DNA of 64,000 nucleotides from Sinorhizobium sp. B11 (GCA_039725955.1 CP091034.1:558001-622000), one strand, 5' to 3'. Positions 33,987 to 44,411 are shown, numbered from the stretch's first letter. The notes: a model not told the origin generated them from the sequence alone. Numbers and translations are program-made.

Positions 33987-34348
33987 AGAAGAAAGTATTG
34001 ACGGTGGACGATTCCCGTACCATCCGGAACATGCTTCTCGTAACCCTGAACAACGCGGGTTTCGAGACGATCCAGGCTGAAGACGGCGTTGAAGGCCTCG
34101 AGGTTCTCGAAGAGTCCAATCCTGACGTCATTGTCACCGACATCAACATGCCGCGCCTCGACGGCTTCGGCTTCATCGAAGGTGTCCGTCGCAACGAGAA
34201 GTACCGTGCGATCCCGATCCTGGTGCTGACCACTGAAAGCGACGCGGAAAAGAAGAACCGTGCCCGCCAGGCTGGTGCCACCGGCTGGATCGTCAAGCCC
34301 TTCGACCCCGCCAAGCTGATCGATGCCATCGAGCGTGTAACCGCCTAA
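33983..34348 (+). CDS. cheY1: Chemotaxis response regulator CheY1
   Basis: 121 residues, single receiver: Asp9/Asp10 acidic pair, phospho-acceptor Asp53 in VIVTDINMPRLDG, Thr83/Thr84 in LVLTTESD and Lys105 in IVKPFD. In S. meliloti CheY1 is not the motor regulator but a phosphate sink that drains CheY2-P through CheA; the gene position (second receiver in operon after cheS) matches. ATGA overlap with cheS indicates coupled translation. Confidence 0.94.
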   Translation: MKKKVLTVDDSRTIRNMLLVTLNNAGFETIQAEDGVEGLEVLEESNPDVIVTDINMPRLDGFGFIEGVRRNEKYRAIPILVLTTESDAEKKNRARQAGATGWIVKPFDPAKLIDAIERVTA

Positions 34349-34368
34349 AAAGCCCAGGATTTGCTCCT

Positions 34369-36669
34369 ATGGATATGAACGAAATCAAAGAGATCTTTTT
34401 CCAGGAGTGCGAGGAACAGCTCGCCGAACTGGAATCCGGTCTCCTGAAAATGAATGATGGCGATCGCGACCCGGAAACCGTCAATGCGGTTTTCCGCGCG
34501 GTCCATTCGATCAAGGGCGGTGCCGGTGCCTTCGGTCTGGATGACCTCGTCGCCTTCGCCCACGTCTTCGAGACCACACTTGATTGCGTTCGTTCCAACA
34601 AGCTTGAGCCGAACCAGGACGTCCTGAAGGTCATGCTGAAGTCGGCCGACGTGCTCGCCGACCTGACCAATGCTGCCCGCGATGGCGGCAGCGTCGATGA
34701 AAGCAGAAGCCGCGGCCTGGTCAAGGAACTGGAAGCGCTTGCCCACGGCGAGATGCCGTCTCCTTCGGCAGTTTCCGAGGCGCCCGCACCGAAGCCGGTT
34801 CCCAAGGCCGCTGCTGCTCCGGCCGCCGCAGCCCCGACTCCGAAGCCGACCGACGATAGCGGCTTCCAGCCGATCCCCTTCTCCTTCGACGATTTCGGCG
34901 GTGAAGAGAAGCCGATCGATCTGCCGGCCTATGAAATCATCTTCAAGCCGCGCTTCGAACTATATTCAAAGGGTAATGACGCCACCCTTCTGCTGCGTGA
35001 TCTCTCCCGCCTCGGCGAGATGAGCATCTATTGCAACACCGATGCTCTGCCCGGCCTCGATGAGATCGATCCGGAAGGCGCCTATTTCTTCTGGAACATC
35101 ACGATCAAGACGGACAAGGGCGAAGACGCCATCCGCTCGGTCTTCGAATTCGCCGAATGGGATTGCGATCTGACCGTGAGGCCGGCAGAGGACACCAAGC
35201 CCGGCGACACCAATGAAGAACTGCCGATGATCCCGGTCCCGTTCGATCTCTCGATCCTGGATGATGGCGGTGCCTCTGAGGCACCGGCTGCTGCCGAGAC
35301 CACGGCCGACGATACGGCTGCGGCCGTTGCTGCTGCCGAAACGGCGACCAACGTCACGCAGATGGCTGCTGCTGCCGCCCGTGTCGAGAAGAAGGAATCG
35401 GCTGCCGCCGCTGCGGCTGCAGCAGCAAGTGCTGCCGCCCAGAACAATGCCGCTGCCAGCGCCGGCCAGACGATCCGCGTCGATCTCGATCGCGTCGACC
35501 GCCTGATCAACCTCGTCGGCGAGCTTGTCATCAACCAGGCGATGCTCTCCCAGAGCGTCATCGAAAACGATACGACCGGCACGTCCTCGATCAATATGGG
35601 CCTCGAAGAGCTTCAGCAGCTCACCCGCGAGATCCAGGACTCGGTCATGGCGATCCGCGCCCAGCCCGTGAAGCCGGTCTTCCAGCGCATGTCGCGTATC
35701 GTCCGCGAAATCGCCGACATGACCGGCAAGTCGATCCGCCTGATCACTGAAGGTGAAAACACCGAAGTGGACAAGACGGTCATCGACAAGCTGGCCGAGC
35801 CGCTGACGCACATGATCCGCAACGCCGTCGACCACGGTATCGAAACGCCTGAAAAGCGTGCTGCTGCCGGCAAGAACACCGAAGGCACGGTCCGCCTGAC
35901 GGCAAAACATCGTTCGGGCCGCATCCTGATCGAACTGGCTGACGACGGCGCCGGCATCAACCGCGAAAAGGTCCGCCAGAAGGCGATCGCCAACGAGCTG
36001 ATTTCGCCTGACGCCAACCTGTCGGATGAGGAAATCGATAACCTGATCTTCCTGCCGGGCTTCTCTACGGCCGACAAGATCTCCGACATTTCCGGCCGCG
36101 GTGTCGGCATGGACGTCGTCAAGCGCTCGATCCAGGCGCTCGGCGGTCGCATCAACATCACCTCGAAGCCGGGCCATGGCTCGGTCTTCACGATGAGCCT
36201 GCCGCTGACGCTCGCCGTCCTCGACGGCATGGTGGTCACGGTCGCCGGCCAGACGCTGGTCGTGCCGCTGACGGCCATCGTCGAAACCCTGCAGCCGGAA
36301 GCCGCCGCGATCCACTCCTTCGGTGCGAGCCACCGGCTGATCTCGATCCGCAATTCCTTCTGCCCGCTGGTCGATGTCGGTCGCATCCTGAACTTCCGCG
36401 CCACCCAGGCAAACCCGGTCGAAGGTGTCGCCCTTCTCGTCGAATCCGAAGGCGGCGGTCAGCGCGCCCTCATGGTCGATGCGATCCAGGGGCAGCGTCA
36501 GGTCGTCATCAAGAGCCTCGAGGCGAACTACACCCACGTTCCGGGCATCGCTGCCGCAACCATCCTCGGTGACGGCCGCGTGGCCCTCATCCTGGACGTG
36601 GACGCGGTGGTCGGCGCCTCGCGCGGACAGTCCCTTAAGGCGGAAATGTCTCTGGCGGCAGTAGGATAA
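34369..36669 (+). CDS. cheA: Chemotaxis histidine kinase CheA
   Basis: 766 residues. P1 HPt domain with His46 (FRAVHSIKGGAGAFGL), a Pro/Ala-rich linker (about 130-165), a P2-like region binding receivers (about 180-290), a very Ala-rich linker (300-365), P3 dimerisation (TIRVDLDRVDRLINLVGELVINQAML), P4 ATPase (LTHMIRNAVDHGIE N box; DDGAGINREKVRQKA G1; SGRGVGMDVVKRSIQALGG G2) and P5 CheW-like coupling domain at the C-terminus (GQTLVVPLTAIVETL). Autophosphorylates in response to receptors and feeds CheY1, CheY2 and CheB. All expected domains are present. Confidence 0.97.
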   Translation: MDMNEIKEIFFQECEEQLAELESGLLKMNDGDRDPETVNAVFRAVHSIKGGAGAFGLDDLVAFAHVFETTLDCVRSNKLEPNQDVLKVMLKSADVLADLTNAARDGGSVDESRSRGLVKELEALAHGEMPSPSAVSEAPAPKPVPKAAAAPAAAAPTPKPTDDSGFQPIPFSFDDFGGEEKPIDLPAYEIIFKPRFELYSKGNDATLLLRDLSRLGEMSIYCNTDALPGLDEIDPEGAYFFWNITIKTDKGEDAIRSVFEFAEWDCDLTVRPAEDTKPGDTNEELPMIPVPFDLSILDDGGASEAPAAAETTADDTAAAVAAAETATNVTQMAAAAARVEKKESAAAAAAAAASAAAQNNAAASAGQTIRVDLDRVDRLINLVGELVINQAMLSQSVIENDTTGTSSINMGLEELQQLTREIQDSVMAIRAQPVKPVFQRMSRIVREIADMTGKSIRLITEGENTEVDKTVIDKLAEPLTHMIRNAVDHGIETPEKRAAAGKNTEGTVRLTAKHRSGRILIELADDGAGINREKVRQKAIANELISPDANLSDEEIDNLIFLPGFSTADKISDISGRGVGMDVVKRSIQALGGRINITSKPGHGSVFTMSLPLTLAVLDGMVVTVAGQTLVVPLTAIVETLQPEAAAIHSFGASHRLISIRNSFCPLVDVGRILNFRATQANPVEGVALLVESEGGGQRALMVDAIQGQRQVVIKSLEANYTHVPGIAAATILGDGRVALILDVDAVVGASRGQSLKAEMSLAAVG

Positions 36670-36675
36670 GAGGCA

Positions 36676-37143
36676 ATGTCGTACACGGCGAAAAATCTGA
36701 CCCTCGGCGGAAACGAGCTTATCGCATTCCGCATCGGCGATCAGGAATTCTGCGTGAACATCATGGCGGTCCGCGAGATCCGGGGCTGGACCCCGGCGAC
36801 CGGAATGCCACACTCGCCATCCTATATGGTGGGCGTCATCAATCTGCGTGGTGCAGTGCTGCCGATCATCGATCTGTCGGCCCGGCTCGGCATGAAGCCG
36901 ACCGATCCGAGTGCCCGTCACGTCATCATCGTCGCCCAGGTCCACCACAAGGTGGTGGGCCTGCTGGTCGATGCTGTTTCCGACATCCTGACCGTCACTG
37001 ACGATGACATTCAGCCGACACCCGAGATCTCCTCGGACCTTCAGCGTCAGTTCGCTCGCGGCATTCTCTCGATCGAAAAGCGAATGATCTGCCTGATCGA
37101 ACTCGAAGCCCTGTTCCCAGATACCGAAAGCGAAGCCGCATGA
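36676..37143 (+). CDS. cheW: Chemotaxis coupling protein CheW
   Basis: 155 residues, a single CheW domain: [23 protein letters not shown], followed by THLP-like [30 protein letters not shown] and the [13 protein letters not shown] segment. It tethers CheA to receptors. It lies 6 bp after cheA and overlaps cheR by ATGA (37140-37143). One CheW only in this operon. Confidence 0.97.
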   Translation: MSYTAKNLTLGGNELIAFRIGDQEFCVNIMAVREIRGWTPATGMPHSPSYMVGVINLRGAVLPIIDLSARLGMKPTDPSARHVIIVAQVHHKVVGLLVDAVSDILTVTDDDIQPTPEISSDLQRQFARGILSIEKRMICLIELEALFPDTESEAA

Positions 37144-38051
37144 ATGCACTTGGCGTAAAAGATCAGAGGCAGCCTGGTGCCGAAGAGGTTCTGGCGAGCG
37201 GCGAATACCCGCTGACGCGCCGCGATCTCTCGGAAATCGCCGCCATGATCTATGCGGATGCCGGCATTTTTCTCAATGAGACGAAGGCTTCGCTGGTCTA
37301 CTCTCGTCTGTCGAAGCACATCCGCAATCTCGGCCTTTCGGGCTTTCGCGAATATTGCGATCTTGTCGCCTCGCCGGCCGGTGCTGCCGCCCGGCGCGAG
37401 ATGCTGTCGCACCTGACGACAAACTTCACGCGTTTCTTCCGCGAGAACCATCATTTCGATCACTTGCGCGACCACGTGCTGCCCGATCTTCTGAACCGGG
37501 CGCGTGCCGGCGGCCGTGTGCGGATATGGTCGGCTGCCTCCTCGGATGGGCAGGAGCCCTATTCTATCGCGCTGACTGTCCTCTCAATGATGCCGAATGT
37601 CGCCGACTATGACTTCAAGATTCTCGCGACCGACATCGACCCGAAGATCCTCGCTGTCGCCCGTACCGGTGCCTATGATGAAAACGCGCTGGAAACCGTC
37701 TCACCTGCCATGCGTAAGCAATGGTTTACCGAGGTGGAGATGCAGGGGCGCCGCAAGTACCAGGTCGACGAACGCGTGAAGCGTCTCATCACCTACAACG
37801 AGCTGAACCTGATGGCCCAGTGGCCGTTCAAGGGCAAGTTCGACGTCATCTTCTGCCGCAATGTCGTCATCTACTTCGATGAGCCGACGCAGATGAAGAT
37901 CTGGCAGCGCTTCGCCGGCCTGCTGCCGGAAGGGGGGCATCTCTACATCGGCCACTCCGAGCGAGTCTCGGGCGAAGCCAAGAACGTCTTCGACAATATC
38001 GGCATCACCACCTATCGCTATACGACCAAGGGTATCGGGAGGAAGGCATGA
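37140..38051 (+). CDS. cheR: Chemoreceptor methyltransferase CheR
   Basis: 303 residues. The N-terminal helical domain ([51 protein letters not shown]) and the SAM-binding C-domain ([51 protein letters not shown]) are those of CheR. Methylates Glu residues on chemoreceptors using S-adenosylmethionine for adaptation. The Ala-Ala-Ser-Ser variant of the usual SAGCSSGQEPYS motif keeps the QEPYS core. Overlaps cheW and cheB by four bases each. Confidence 0.96.
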   Translation: MNALGVKDQRQPGAEEVLASGEYPLTRRDLSEIAAMIYADAGIFLNETKASLVYSRLSKHIRNLGLSGFREYCDLVASPAGAAARREMLSHLTTNFTRFFRENHHFDHLRDHVLPDLLNRARAGGRVRIWSAASSDGQEPYSIALTVLSMMPNVADYDFKILATDIDPKILAVARTGAYDENALETVSPAMRKQWFTEVEMQGRRKYQVDERVKRLITYNELNLMAQWPFKGKFDVIFCRNVVIYFDEPTQMKIWQRFAGLLPEGGHLYIGHSERVSGEAKNVFDNIGITTYRYTTKGIGRKA

Positions 38052-39094
38052 GTGCTCCGGCAAGAGTTCTCGTCGTTGACGACTCGCCGACCATGCGCGG
38101 CCTGATCTCGGCCGTTTTGAGCTCGGATCCCGAAGTCGACGTCATCGGCCAGGCCGGCGATGCCCTGGAGGCGCGCGAGGCGATCAAGCGGCTGAACCCG
38201 GATGTGGTGACGCTCGACATCGAGATGCCGAACATGAACGGTCTCGAGTTCCTCGAGAAAATCATGCGCCTGCGCCCCATGCCCGTCATCATGGTCTCGA
38301 CCATGACGCATCGCGGCGCGGAGGCGACACTCGCCGCCCTCGAAATCGGTGCCTTCGATTGCGTCGGCAAACCGCAACCGGGTGAACCGCGCCCATTCGG
38401 AGACCTCATCGAGAAGGTGAAGGCCGCCGCCCGCACACAGCGCAATTTCGCCAAGCCCGCCACGCCCGCCGCCGTCACGCCGACAGCGGTGGCCGATTTC
38501 CGCGTCGGCCGCAAGATCGTCGCGATCGGTTCTTCGACCGGTGGCGTGGAAGCCCTGATCGCCGTGCTGCAGAAATTCCCTGCGAATTGCCCGCCGACCG
38601 TCATTACTCAGCATATGCCGCCGACCTTCACCAAGAGCTTTTCCGAACGGCTGAATCGCCTCTGTGCGCCGGTCGTGGAAGAAGCGACCGATGGCGCTCG
38701 TCTCGAGATCGGCAAGGTCTATCTGGCACCCGGTGGCGAACGTCATCTGCAGGTCTCCAATGCATCGGCGCCCTGCTGCCGGCTAGTGGAACGGGCGCCG
38801 GTCAATGGCCATCGCCCGTCGGTCGACGTGCTCTTCGATTCGGTTGCTGAACTCGCCGGGCGCAATGCCGTCGGCGTTATCCTTACCGGCATGGGGCGCG
38901 ATGGCGCCGCCGGGCTGTTGAAAATGCGCCACGCAGGGGCAAGAACGCTCGGTCAGAACGAAAAAACCTGCGTTGTTTACGGAATGCCAAGAGTTGCCTA
39001 CGAACTTGGCGCAGTTGAGCAGCAGCTACCGCTGACTGCTATCGGCGAAGAGATACTGAAAATGACAGCCGCCCGAAAGGAAGGGACAGAATAA
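38048..39094 (+). CDS. cheB: Chemotaxis methylesterase CheB
   Basis: 348 residues: receiver domain with phospho-acceptor Asp57 ([21 protein letters not shown]), a proline-containing linker and the CheB methylesterase/deamidase domain with the catalytic triad in [12 protein letters not shown] (Ser), [13 protein letters not shown] (His) and [13 protein letters not shown] (Asp). Removes methyl groups from receptors when phosphorylated by CheA. The stop/start overlap with cheY2 (39094) is a single base, showing tight coupling. Confidence 0.97.
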   Translation: MSAPARVLVVDDSPTMRGLISAVLSSDPEVDVIGQAGDALEAREAIKRLNPDVVTLDIEMPNMNGLEFLEKIMRLRPMPVIMVSTMTHRGAEATLAALEIGAFDCVGKPQPGEPRPFGDLIEKVKAAARTQRNFAKPATPAAVTPTAVADFRVGRKIVAIGSSTGGVEALIAVLQKFPANCPPTVITQHMPPTFTKSFSERLNRLCAPVVEEATDGARLEIGKVYLAPGGERHLQVSNASAPCCRLVERAPVNGHRPSVDVLFDSVAELAGRNAVGVILTGMGRDGAAGLLKMRHAGARTLGQNEKTCVVYGMPRVAYELGAVEQQLPLTAIGEEILKMTAARKEGTE

Positions 39095-39483
39095 TGTCGA
39101 TCGCGGAGAAAATCAAAGTTCTGATCGTTGACGATCAGGTTACAAGCCGCTTGCTGCTCAGCGACGCTCTGACGCAGCTGGGCTTCAAGCAGATCACCTC
39201 TGCCGGCGATGGCGAGCAGGGCATGAAGATCATGGCGGAGCAGCCCCATCATCTCGTCATCTCCGACTTCAACATGCCGAAGATGGATGGCATCGGCTTC
39301 CTTCAGGCCGTGCGCAGCAACCCGAACACCAAGAAGGCGGCCTTCATCATCCTCACCGCACAGGGCGACCGTGCGCTGGTGACCAAGGCAGCGCAGCTTG
39401 GCGCAAACAACGTTCTGGCAAAGCCCTTCACCATCGAAAAGATGAAAGCGGCCATCGAAGCCGTGTTTGGAGCCCTGAAATGA
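39094..39483 (+). CDS. cheY2: Chemotaxis response regulator CheY2
   Basis: 129 residues, single receiver: Asp13/Asp14 pair, phospho-acceptor Asp58 in [13 protein letters not shown], Thr88 in IILTAQGD and Lys110 in VLAKPF. By position it is the equivalent of S. meliloti CheY2, the motor-binding regulator that slows the unidirectional rhizobial motor. The C-terminal sequence differs from CheY1 in the region that contacts FliM. No cheZ phosphatase is present, in keeping with the CheY1/CheS sink model. Confidence 0.95.
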   Translation: MSIAEKIKVLIVDDQVTSRLLLSDALTQLGFKQITSAGDGEQGMKIMAEQPHHLVISDFNMPKMDGIGFLQAVRSNPNTKKAAFIILTAQGDRALVTKAAQLGANNVLAKPFTIEKMKAAIEAVFGALK

Positions 39484-40034
39484 TCACTGAGGGTGCGGCC
39501 CGCCGCGTGCACATCATTCAGGGTGAATACAAGGTCTTGAGTGATCCGGATGCGGTGCTTTCGACCATCCTTGGCTCGTGCGTGGCAGCCTGCCTCAGAG
39601 ATCCCGTCGCAGGTGTCGGCGGCATGAACCACTTCCTGCTGCCGGGGACAGGCAACACCCCGATGACCGGCGGCGATGCCACGCGCTACGGCGTGCATCT
39701 CATGGAACTGCTGATTAACGGCCTCCTGAAAAAGGGCGCGCGGCGCGACCGGCTGGAGGCCAAGATCTTCGGAGGCGCGAAGACGATCTCGACATTCTCG
39801 AATGTCGGCGAGCAGAACGCAGCCTTCGCCATGCAGTTCCTTCGAGATGAAGGCATTCCGGTGGTCAGCTCCAGCACGGGCGGTGAGCATGGACGCAAGA
39901 TCGAATACTGGCCGGTGTCCGGCCGTGCCCGGCAATACCCCCTGACCGGCGCCGAAACCCAGAGAACTGTCGCTCTCGAGCAGCGCCCCGCCGCTCCGCA
40001 AAAGCCCGCCGAGACCAGTATCGAATTCTTTTAA
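39480..40034 (+). CDS. cheD: Chemoreceptor glutamine deamidase CheD
   Basis: 184 residues with the CheD catalytic pair: Cys in [12 protein letters not shown] and His in [10 protein letters not shown], followed by the conserved [28 protein letters not shown] segment. It deamidates receptor Gln residues and can interact with other Che proteins. ATGA overlap with cheY2. The C-terminal 25 residues (Gln/Arg/Pro-rich) extend beyond the fold. Confidence 0.96.
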   Translation: MITEGAARRVHIIQGEYKVLSDPDAVLSTILGSCVAACLRDPVAGVGGMNHFLLPGTGNTPMTGGDATRYGVHLMELLINGLLKKGARRDRLEAKIFGGAKTISTFSNVGEQNAAFAMQFLRDEGIPVVSSSTGGEHGRKIEYWPVSGRARQYPLTGAETQRTVALEQRPAAPQKPAETSIEFF

Positions 40035-40050
40035 TGGCGAGGATTTTTAT

Positions 40051-40440
40051 ATGACTTTTACACCGATGATCGAGCCGCCATCGCCGGTTGAGGCGCTCAG
40101 CGACGTATTGATGCGCATTGTCTCCGAGCTTCACGACGTTGCCTACCTGATCGAACGGATCGAACCTCAGCTGATCGAACTGGGCGGCTCGGAAATCCTC
40201 AATTCTCCCGATAGCATGAAGGTGATGCAGGGTATCGATCTCGCAGTGCAGAAATCGCGCGGTCTCGCCGAGTTCATCGACACCATCACCGGTGAAATTC
40301 CGCATAACTGGTCGATCGATGTCGCGACCGCACTCAGCCTCGTCAAGCTTGCCGAGATGCAGAAAGCGCTCGGCGGCGGTACGCGCCACGGCCACTCCCA
40401 GCCGCTCAGCAAGGCTGCCGGCGACTTCGATTTCTTCTGA
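40051..40440 (+). CDS. cheT: Rhizobial chemotaxis protein CheT
   Basis: 129 residues, helical, no membrane segment. It takes the last position of the che operon, where S. meliloti has orf10/CheT, a small protein needed for full chemotaxis; sequence recognition is by position and size. The motif region MRIVSELHDVAYLIERIEPQLIELGGSEIL and the C-terminal HSQPLSKAAGDFDFF lack a known domain. Whether it acts on CheR or CheY cannot be told here. Confidence 0.75.
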   Translation: MTFTPMIEPPSPVEALSDVLMRIVSELHDVAYLIERIEPQLIELGGSEILNSPDSMKVMQGIDLAVQKSRGLAEFIDTITGEIPHNWSIDVATALSLVKLAEMQKALGGGTRHGHSQPLSKAAGDFDFF

Positions 40441-40552
40441 TACTGCAATTCTCCTAGATGCGCTGAACGAAACGCTCGCACAAGTTTCGGCGTCTATTCG
40501 TCAAATGAGGCAATAAGCCTGCTTTGTCTTTGACGGATCGTGCGAGAACAGA

Positions 40553-42250
40553 ATGAATCTGTTAAATCAATTAGTTCAGATTATTAAGAACTTTGGTTCC
40601 CTTGGGCGGACGCGTTTGATGATCCTTGGTGGGGTCGGCGCCGCTTCCATCGCAATCATCCTGGCGGCCGCAATTTTCGTCAACAAACCGGCCCAGGAAA
40701 CGCTTTATGTCGGCCTGGAGACGACTGATCTCAATCAGATCAGCATGGCGCTCGCTGAAAGCAATGTCGACTTCCAGGTTGGGACCGATGGCTCCAGCAT
40801 CACCGTACCGGCCGGCATGACCGGCAAGGCCCGTCTGCTGCTTGCAGAGCGCGGCCTGCCGAACAGCGCCAATGCCGGCTACGAACTCTTCGACAATGTC
40901 GGCTCGCTCGGCCTCACCTCCTTCATGCAGGAAGTGACCCGCGTCCGTGCGCTCGAAGGTGAAATCGCCCGCACCATCCAGTCGATCTCAGGCATTACCG
41001 CCGCACGCGTCCACATCGTCATGCCCGAGGTCGGCAACTTTCGGAAGGCCGAACAGAAGCCGACGGCTTCCGTCATGATTCGCGCCAGCGCGGCGACGGG
41101 ACGAAACGCGGCCACCTCGATCCGCCATCTCGTCGCCTCGGCCGTGCCGGGGCTCGACGTCGCTGACGTGACGATCCTCGACTCGGCCGGCCAGCTTCTC
41201 GCTTCCGGCGATGATGCCGCCAATGGCACGCTGAACCGCTCGCTCAACATCGTCCAGAATGTTCAGCAGGAAGTCGAATCCAACATCGACAAGGCGCTCG
41301 CACCTTTCCTCGGCATGGACAACTTCCGCTCCAGCGTCACGGCCAATCTCAACACCGACGCCCAGCAGATCCAGGAAACCACCTACGACCCGGAATCCAA
41401 GGTCGAGCGCTCCGTTCGCTCCACGAAGGAAGCACAGCAGTCGCAGCAGAATCAGTCCGACAATGCGACGACGGTCGAGCAGAACATTCCGCAGGCGGCC
41501 CCGCAGGCCGGCGGCGCAAATGGTCCGCAATCGCAGGACAAGTCCGACAAGCGGGAAGAACAGACCAACTACGAAATCAACAGCAAGACCACGGCCACCA
41601 CGCGCAACAGCTACCGGGTCGAAAAGCTCTCGGTCGCCGTCGTCGTCAACAAGGGCCGTATCGCCAAAATGGTAGGCGAGCCCGCCGACCAGGCCAAGAT
41701 TGACGCCTATGTTGCGGAGATGCAGAAGATCGTCGCCTCGGCGGCCGGCATCGATCCGAACCGCGGCGACGTCATCACCGTCACCCCGATGGATTTCCTC
41801 GAAAACCAGCTGCTCGACGATGCCAACGGCGGTGTCCATGTCATGGATATGCTGAGCCGCAACCTCGCCGGCATCATCAACTCGCTGGCCTTCGTTGCGG
41901 TAGCCTTCGTGGTGATCTGGCTGGGCGTGCGTCCTCTCATCCGCACCGTCAGCGGCTCGGGTACATCCTCCGCCGCAGTCTTCGGCGACGCCACTCCGGA
42001 ATCGGCCGGCCTGGAACTTCCCGACTTCGCACCGGCGGGTGCTGCGGCGGGCGGTGCTCTCATGGATGGCTTCGGCTCCGACTTCGGCTTCGACAGCACC
42101 GAGGATCTGCTCAGTCTCGGCGACGACGACGGCAACTTCAACCGCCGCGTCAAGGAAGGTCCGGAACGCAAGCTTGCCCGTATGGTGGAGATCAACGAGG
42201 AACGCGCTGCGAAGATCCTCAGAAAATGGGCCATCGACGAAGCTGCATGA
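40553..42250 (+). CDS. fliF: Flagellar MS-ring protein FliF
   Basis: 565 residues. Membrane segments at about 21-44 (LMILGGVGAASIAIILAAAIFV) and 440-460 (IINSLAFVAVAFVVIWLGV), between them the ring-building motif domains (ETLYVGLETTDLNQI; GYELFDNVGSLGLTSFMQEVTRVRALEGEIARTIQSI) and a Gln/Asp-rich flexible loop (about 295-350). The C-terminal NEERAAKILRKWAID is the FliG-binding helix. FliF forms the basal-body MS ring in the inner membrane. It begins 112 bp after cheT and is followed by a strong terminator. Confidence 0.97.
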   Translation: MNLLNQLVQIIKNFGSLGRTRLMILGGVGAASIAIILAAAIFVNKPAQETLYVGLETTDLNQISMALAESNVDFQVGTDGSSITVPAGMTGKARLLLAERGLPNSANAGYELFDNVGSLGLTSFMQEVTRVRALEGEIARTIQSISGITAARVHIVMPEVGNFRKAEQKPTASVMIRASAATGRNAATSIRHLVASAVPGLDVADVTILDSAGQLLASGDDAANGTLNRSLNIVQNVQQEVESNIDKALAPFLGMDNFRSSVTANLNTDAQQIQETTYDPESKVERSVRSTKEAQQSQQNQSDNATTVEQNIPQAAPQAGGANGPQSQDKSDKREEQTNYEINSKTTATTRNSYRVEKLSVAVVVNKGRIAKMVGEPADQAKIDAYVAEMQKIVASAAGIDPNRGDVITVTPMDFLENQLLDDANGGVHVMDMLSRNLAGIINSLAFVAVAFVVIWLGVRPLIRTVSGSGTSSAAVFGDATPESAGLELPDFAPAGAAAGGALMDGFGSDFGFDSTEDLLSLGDDDGNFNRRVKEGPERKLARMVEINEERAAKILRKWAIDEAA

Positions 42251-42254
42251 TAAC

Positions 42255-42284
42255 AAAGGCCGGGAAACCGGCCTTTTTCTTTTT
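42255..42284 (+). terminator. Rho-independent terminator of the che-fliF transcript
   Basis: Perfect 9-bp stem AAAGGCCGG / CCGGCCTTT with a GAAA tetraloop, followed by a run of T broken by one C, starting 4 bp after the fliF stop. Confidence 0.92.
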
Positions 42285-42850
42285 CAGCTGTGGATAGACC
42301 GATCAGTAACGGAAACGTTATCGGCACCGGTAGCCGGCCCGTAAGGACCCGATTACTTTGTAACGAAGAATTCGGATGTAGAGATCCTGCGGCAAAGAGA
42401 TGGCGTCGTCTTCGCGACGCTGAAGCCCTGAATAAGGCGGACGACGTAAGTATGCTTCCAATAGAACAACAGGTCGTTGCTTTCACGCGTTTGATATTTG
42501 CTTCCGTTGGGCGATCGGTTTCGGCGCGTCCCTAGCCAGAACTGTGATAATTACGCCATTCAGACCGATAATTCCGCGCAGCCCCACTCGCGCATAAGGC
42601 GAGGAACATTGCGGCCAAAGCCAGAATCATCCTACTTTATCTATATTCGCGAGAGTGGAGTGGTGGTCGAATCACCGCATGGAAGGCCACAAAAGTAAAT
42701 CCCCAGAAGTCGGAGATGGTGATTTGCGGTGGTTGGCTTACCCTTAAGTGATTCGAAATGGGATTCGCGTGGGGCATGTGTTTGAATCCTTTTCCTAAAA
42801 CAGAACTTCTTTGCGAGAATCGATAGTTTCTCAGCCGCAGGTCACTGCTA
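42285..42850. other. Intergenic region upstream of visN
   Basis: About 565 bp without supported genes between the fliF terminator and visN. Open frames on both strands lack ribosome sites and family matches. It should hold the visNR promoter. Its length is notable since visNR heads the flagellar hierarchy, but I found no palindrome or known binding motif. Confidence 0.5.
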
Positions 42851-43597
42851 ATGGATATGGACACATTTCAGGCGAATAGAGGCGAGAAGCAAATGGCGAA
42901 CTTCGTCGGCGCCAATGTGCCGGATCTTCTGCCGCGCCACGAGCTGATCAATCGTCTGCGCATCATCGCCGAAACCGGCAAGTTGCAAGCCGGCTTGCAG
43001 GCGCTGACCGAATATGTCGGTGCCATGCATTATCTGATGGCGCGCTGTGACCTCATCCAGGAAAGCGGTCTGGACTTTATCGTGTCGTCCGACTGGCCTT
43101 TCGATCTGGTGAAGGAGGTCGCCAATGACCTGGTATCCGGCTATGCGCGCTCGACCGAATTCGAAAAATGCATGCAGGTGCTGCAGCCGGGCTTCGCGCT
43201 TTTGCCCGACAGCGTTGAAGTGCCACACGGCGCAAGCCGGCAATATTGTTCTCTGACCTTCAATGTCGGCCGATCTCGGCTGGCATTGATGTTCCTGTTC
43301 AGGGAAGGTTTCGTGCTTTCGCCGGAACGTCTCCGGGACGTGGGCCTTCTTGCAGGCTATTTCGCAAGCTTCCTTCGGTGCGGGGGCACGAAGGTCGATC
43401 GCGATTTCGAGCTGACGGAGCGGGAGCTGGAATGTCTCTTCTGGATCGCGGAAGGCAAGACAAGCGACGAGATCGCCATGATCCTCGGTATCTCCCGGAA
43501 TACCATCAATAACTATATTACCAGCGTGATGCGCAAGACTGCAACGAAGACGCGTTCCGAGGCGATAGCCTTCGCCGTTCGCAACAATCTCGTTTGA
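42851..43597 (+). CDS. visN: LuxR-type flagellar master regulator VisN
   Basis: 248 residues: an N-terminal ligand-type domain and a C-terminal LuxR HTH (LTERELECLFWIAEGKTSDEIAMILGISRNTINNYITSVMRK). With VisR it forms the heterodimer that heads the rhizobial flagellar hierarchy, activating rem and through it the structural genes. Position between fliF and the leftward flhB/orf38 is the rhizobial order. A second ATG at 42893 with GAGGCGAGAAG upstream is an alternative start. Ends 8 bp before visR. Confidence 0.94.
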   Translation: MDMDTFQANRGEKQMANFVGANVPDLLPRHELINRLRIIAETGKLQAGLQALTEYVGAMHYLMARCDLIQESGLDFIVSSDWPFDLVKEVANDLVSGYARSTEFEKCMQVLQPGFALLPDSVEVPHGASRQYCSLTFNVGRSRLALMFLFREGFVLSPERLRDVGLLAGYFASFLRCGGTKVDRDFELTERELECLFWIAEGKTSDEIAMILGISRNTINNYITSVMRKTATKTRSEAIAFAVRNNLV

Positions 43598-43605
43598 GGG
43601 GAATT

Positions 43606-44352
43606 ATGGGGCATCAACCAGGCAGGGCGATAGGCAATACGGACCAGATGCGCATGGTGCGCGTGAACAGGATTTCCAGCCGGTCTGACCTTTTTCCGCG
43701 CCTGATTGCCATGCAGAAGCTCGCGGATGCGCAAGGTTTCGCTGTCTTTCGTGTCACGGGTTCCGGCGTGCCGGCAAAGCAGCGACTGATCTGCGAGCTG
43801 GAAAACTGGGGTCCCTCGAATGCCGGCTTCGGCAAGGCCTTCGTCGATGCCCATGGCGAGGCTTTGCTCGATCACATCGATCGTTCGCTGCTGCCGCTGT
43901 TCTGGGCGGGCAGCCATGATCGCGCGGCTCCGGGTCCTGCCGACTTCTCACCTTTCATGGTGAGGCTGAAAGACGGGGTGGTTCCTTTCTCCGGTCTTGC
44001 CTTTCCGGTGCGTCTCGGCGCTATCGGCAACGGCTTCGTGCTCTTCACGGGCGACGATCTCGATCCCCTGAGCGACACGATCATCGAGCTGCACGGCCGA
44101 TGCTGCAATGTCATGATGGACCTGCTGTCGCTTGACGAACGTCGTGCGGCGGCAACGGAAGCGCTGAGCGAGCGTGAGATCGCCTGCCTTCAGCTTGCCG
44201 GCGACGGCCGTATCAGCGAAGAAATCGCCGACAAGCTCGGCCTTTCCGTCCACACGGTGAACGCCTATCTCGGCTCGGCCACCATCAAGCTTGATTCGGT
44301 CAACCGTATCCAGGCGATCGCCAAGGCGATCCGGCTCGGCTACATCAGCTAA
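43606..44352 (+). CDS. visR: LuxR-type flagellar master regulator VisR
   Basis: 248 residues, partner of VisN: N-terminal domain of LuxR size and C-terminal HTH (LSEREIACLQLAGDGRISEEIADKLGLSVHTVNAYLGSATIKLDSVNRIQAIAKAI). The first ATG with a proper GAGGGGAATT site is 43606; the frame also opens at a TTG at 43594 that overlaps visN. The pair is likely translated together. No autoinducer synthase is in the window, so ligand (if any) is unknown. Confidence 0.93.
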   Translation: MGHQPGRAIGNTDQMRMVRVNRISSRSDLFPRLIAMQKLADAQGFAVFRVTGSGVPAKQRLICELENWGPSNAGFGKAFVDAHGEALLDHIDRSLLPLFWAGSHDRAAPGPADFSPFMVRLKDGVVPFSGLAFPVRLGAIGNGFVLFTGDDLDPLSDTIIELHGRCCNVMMDLLSLDERRAAATEALSEREIACLQLAGDGRISEEIADKLGLSVHTVNAYLGSATIKLDSVNRIQAIAKAIRLGYIS

Positions 44353-44363
44353 AGAACGGCAAA

Positions 44364-44386
44364 GCCCGGCGCCTTGCGGGCCGGGC
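44364..44386. terminator. Hairpin between convergent visR and orf38
   Basis: A 7-bp GC-only stem (GCCCGGC / GCCGGGC) with a 9-base loop, between the visR stop and the orf38 stop. No good U-run on either side, so termination strength is uncertain. Confidence 0.5.
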
Positions 44387-44411
44387 CTGATATTCCCAAG
44401 CGTAAACTGCT

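Noticed and set aside
34966-37149. Open frame of 727 codons opposite cheA and cheW
   Set aside because: Shadow of cheA: Asp/Arg-rich with no recognisable domain. Overlaps two certain genes.
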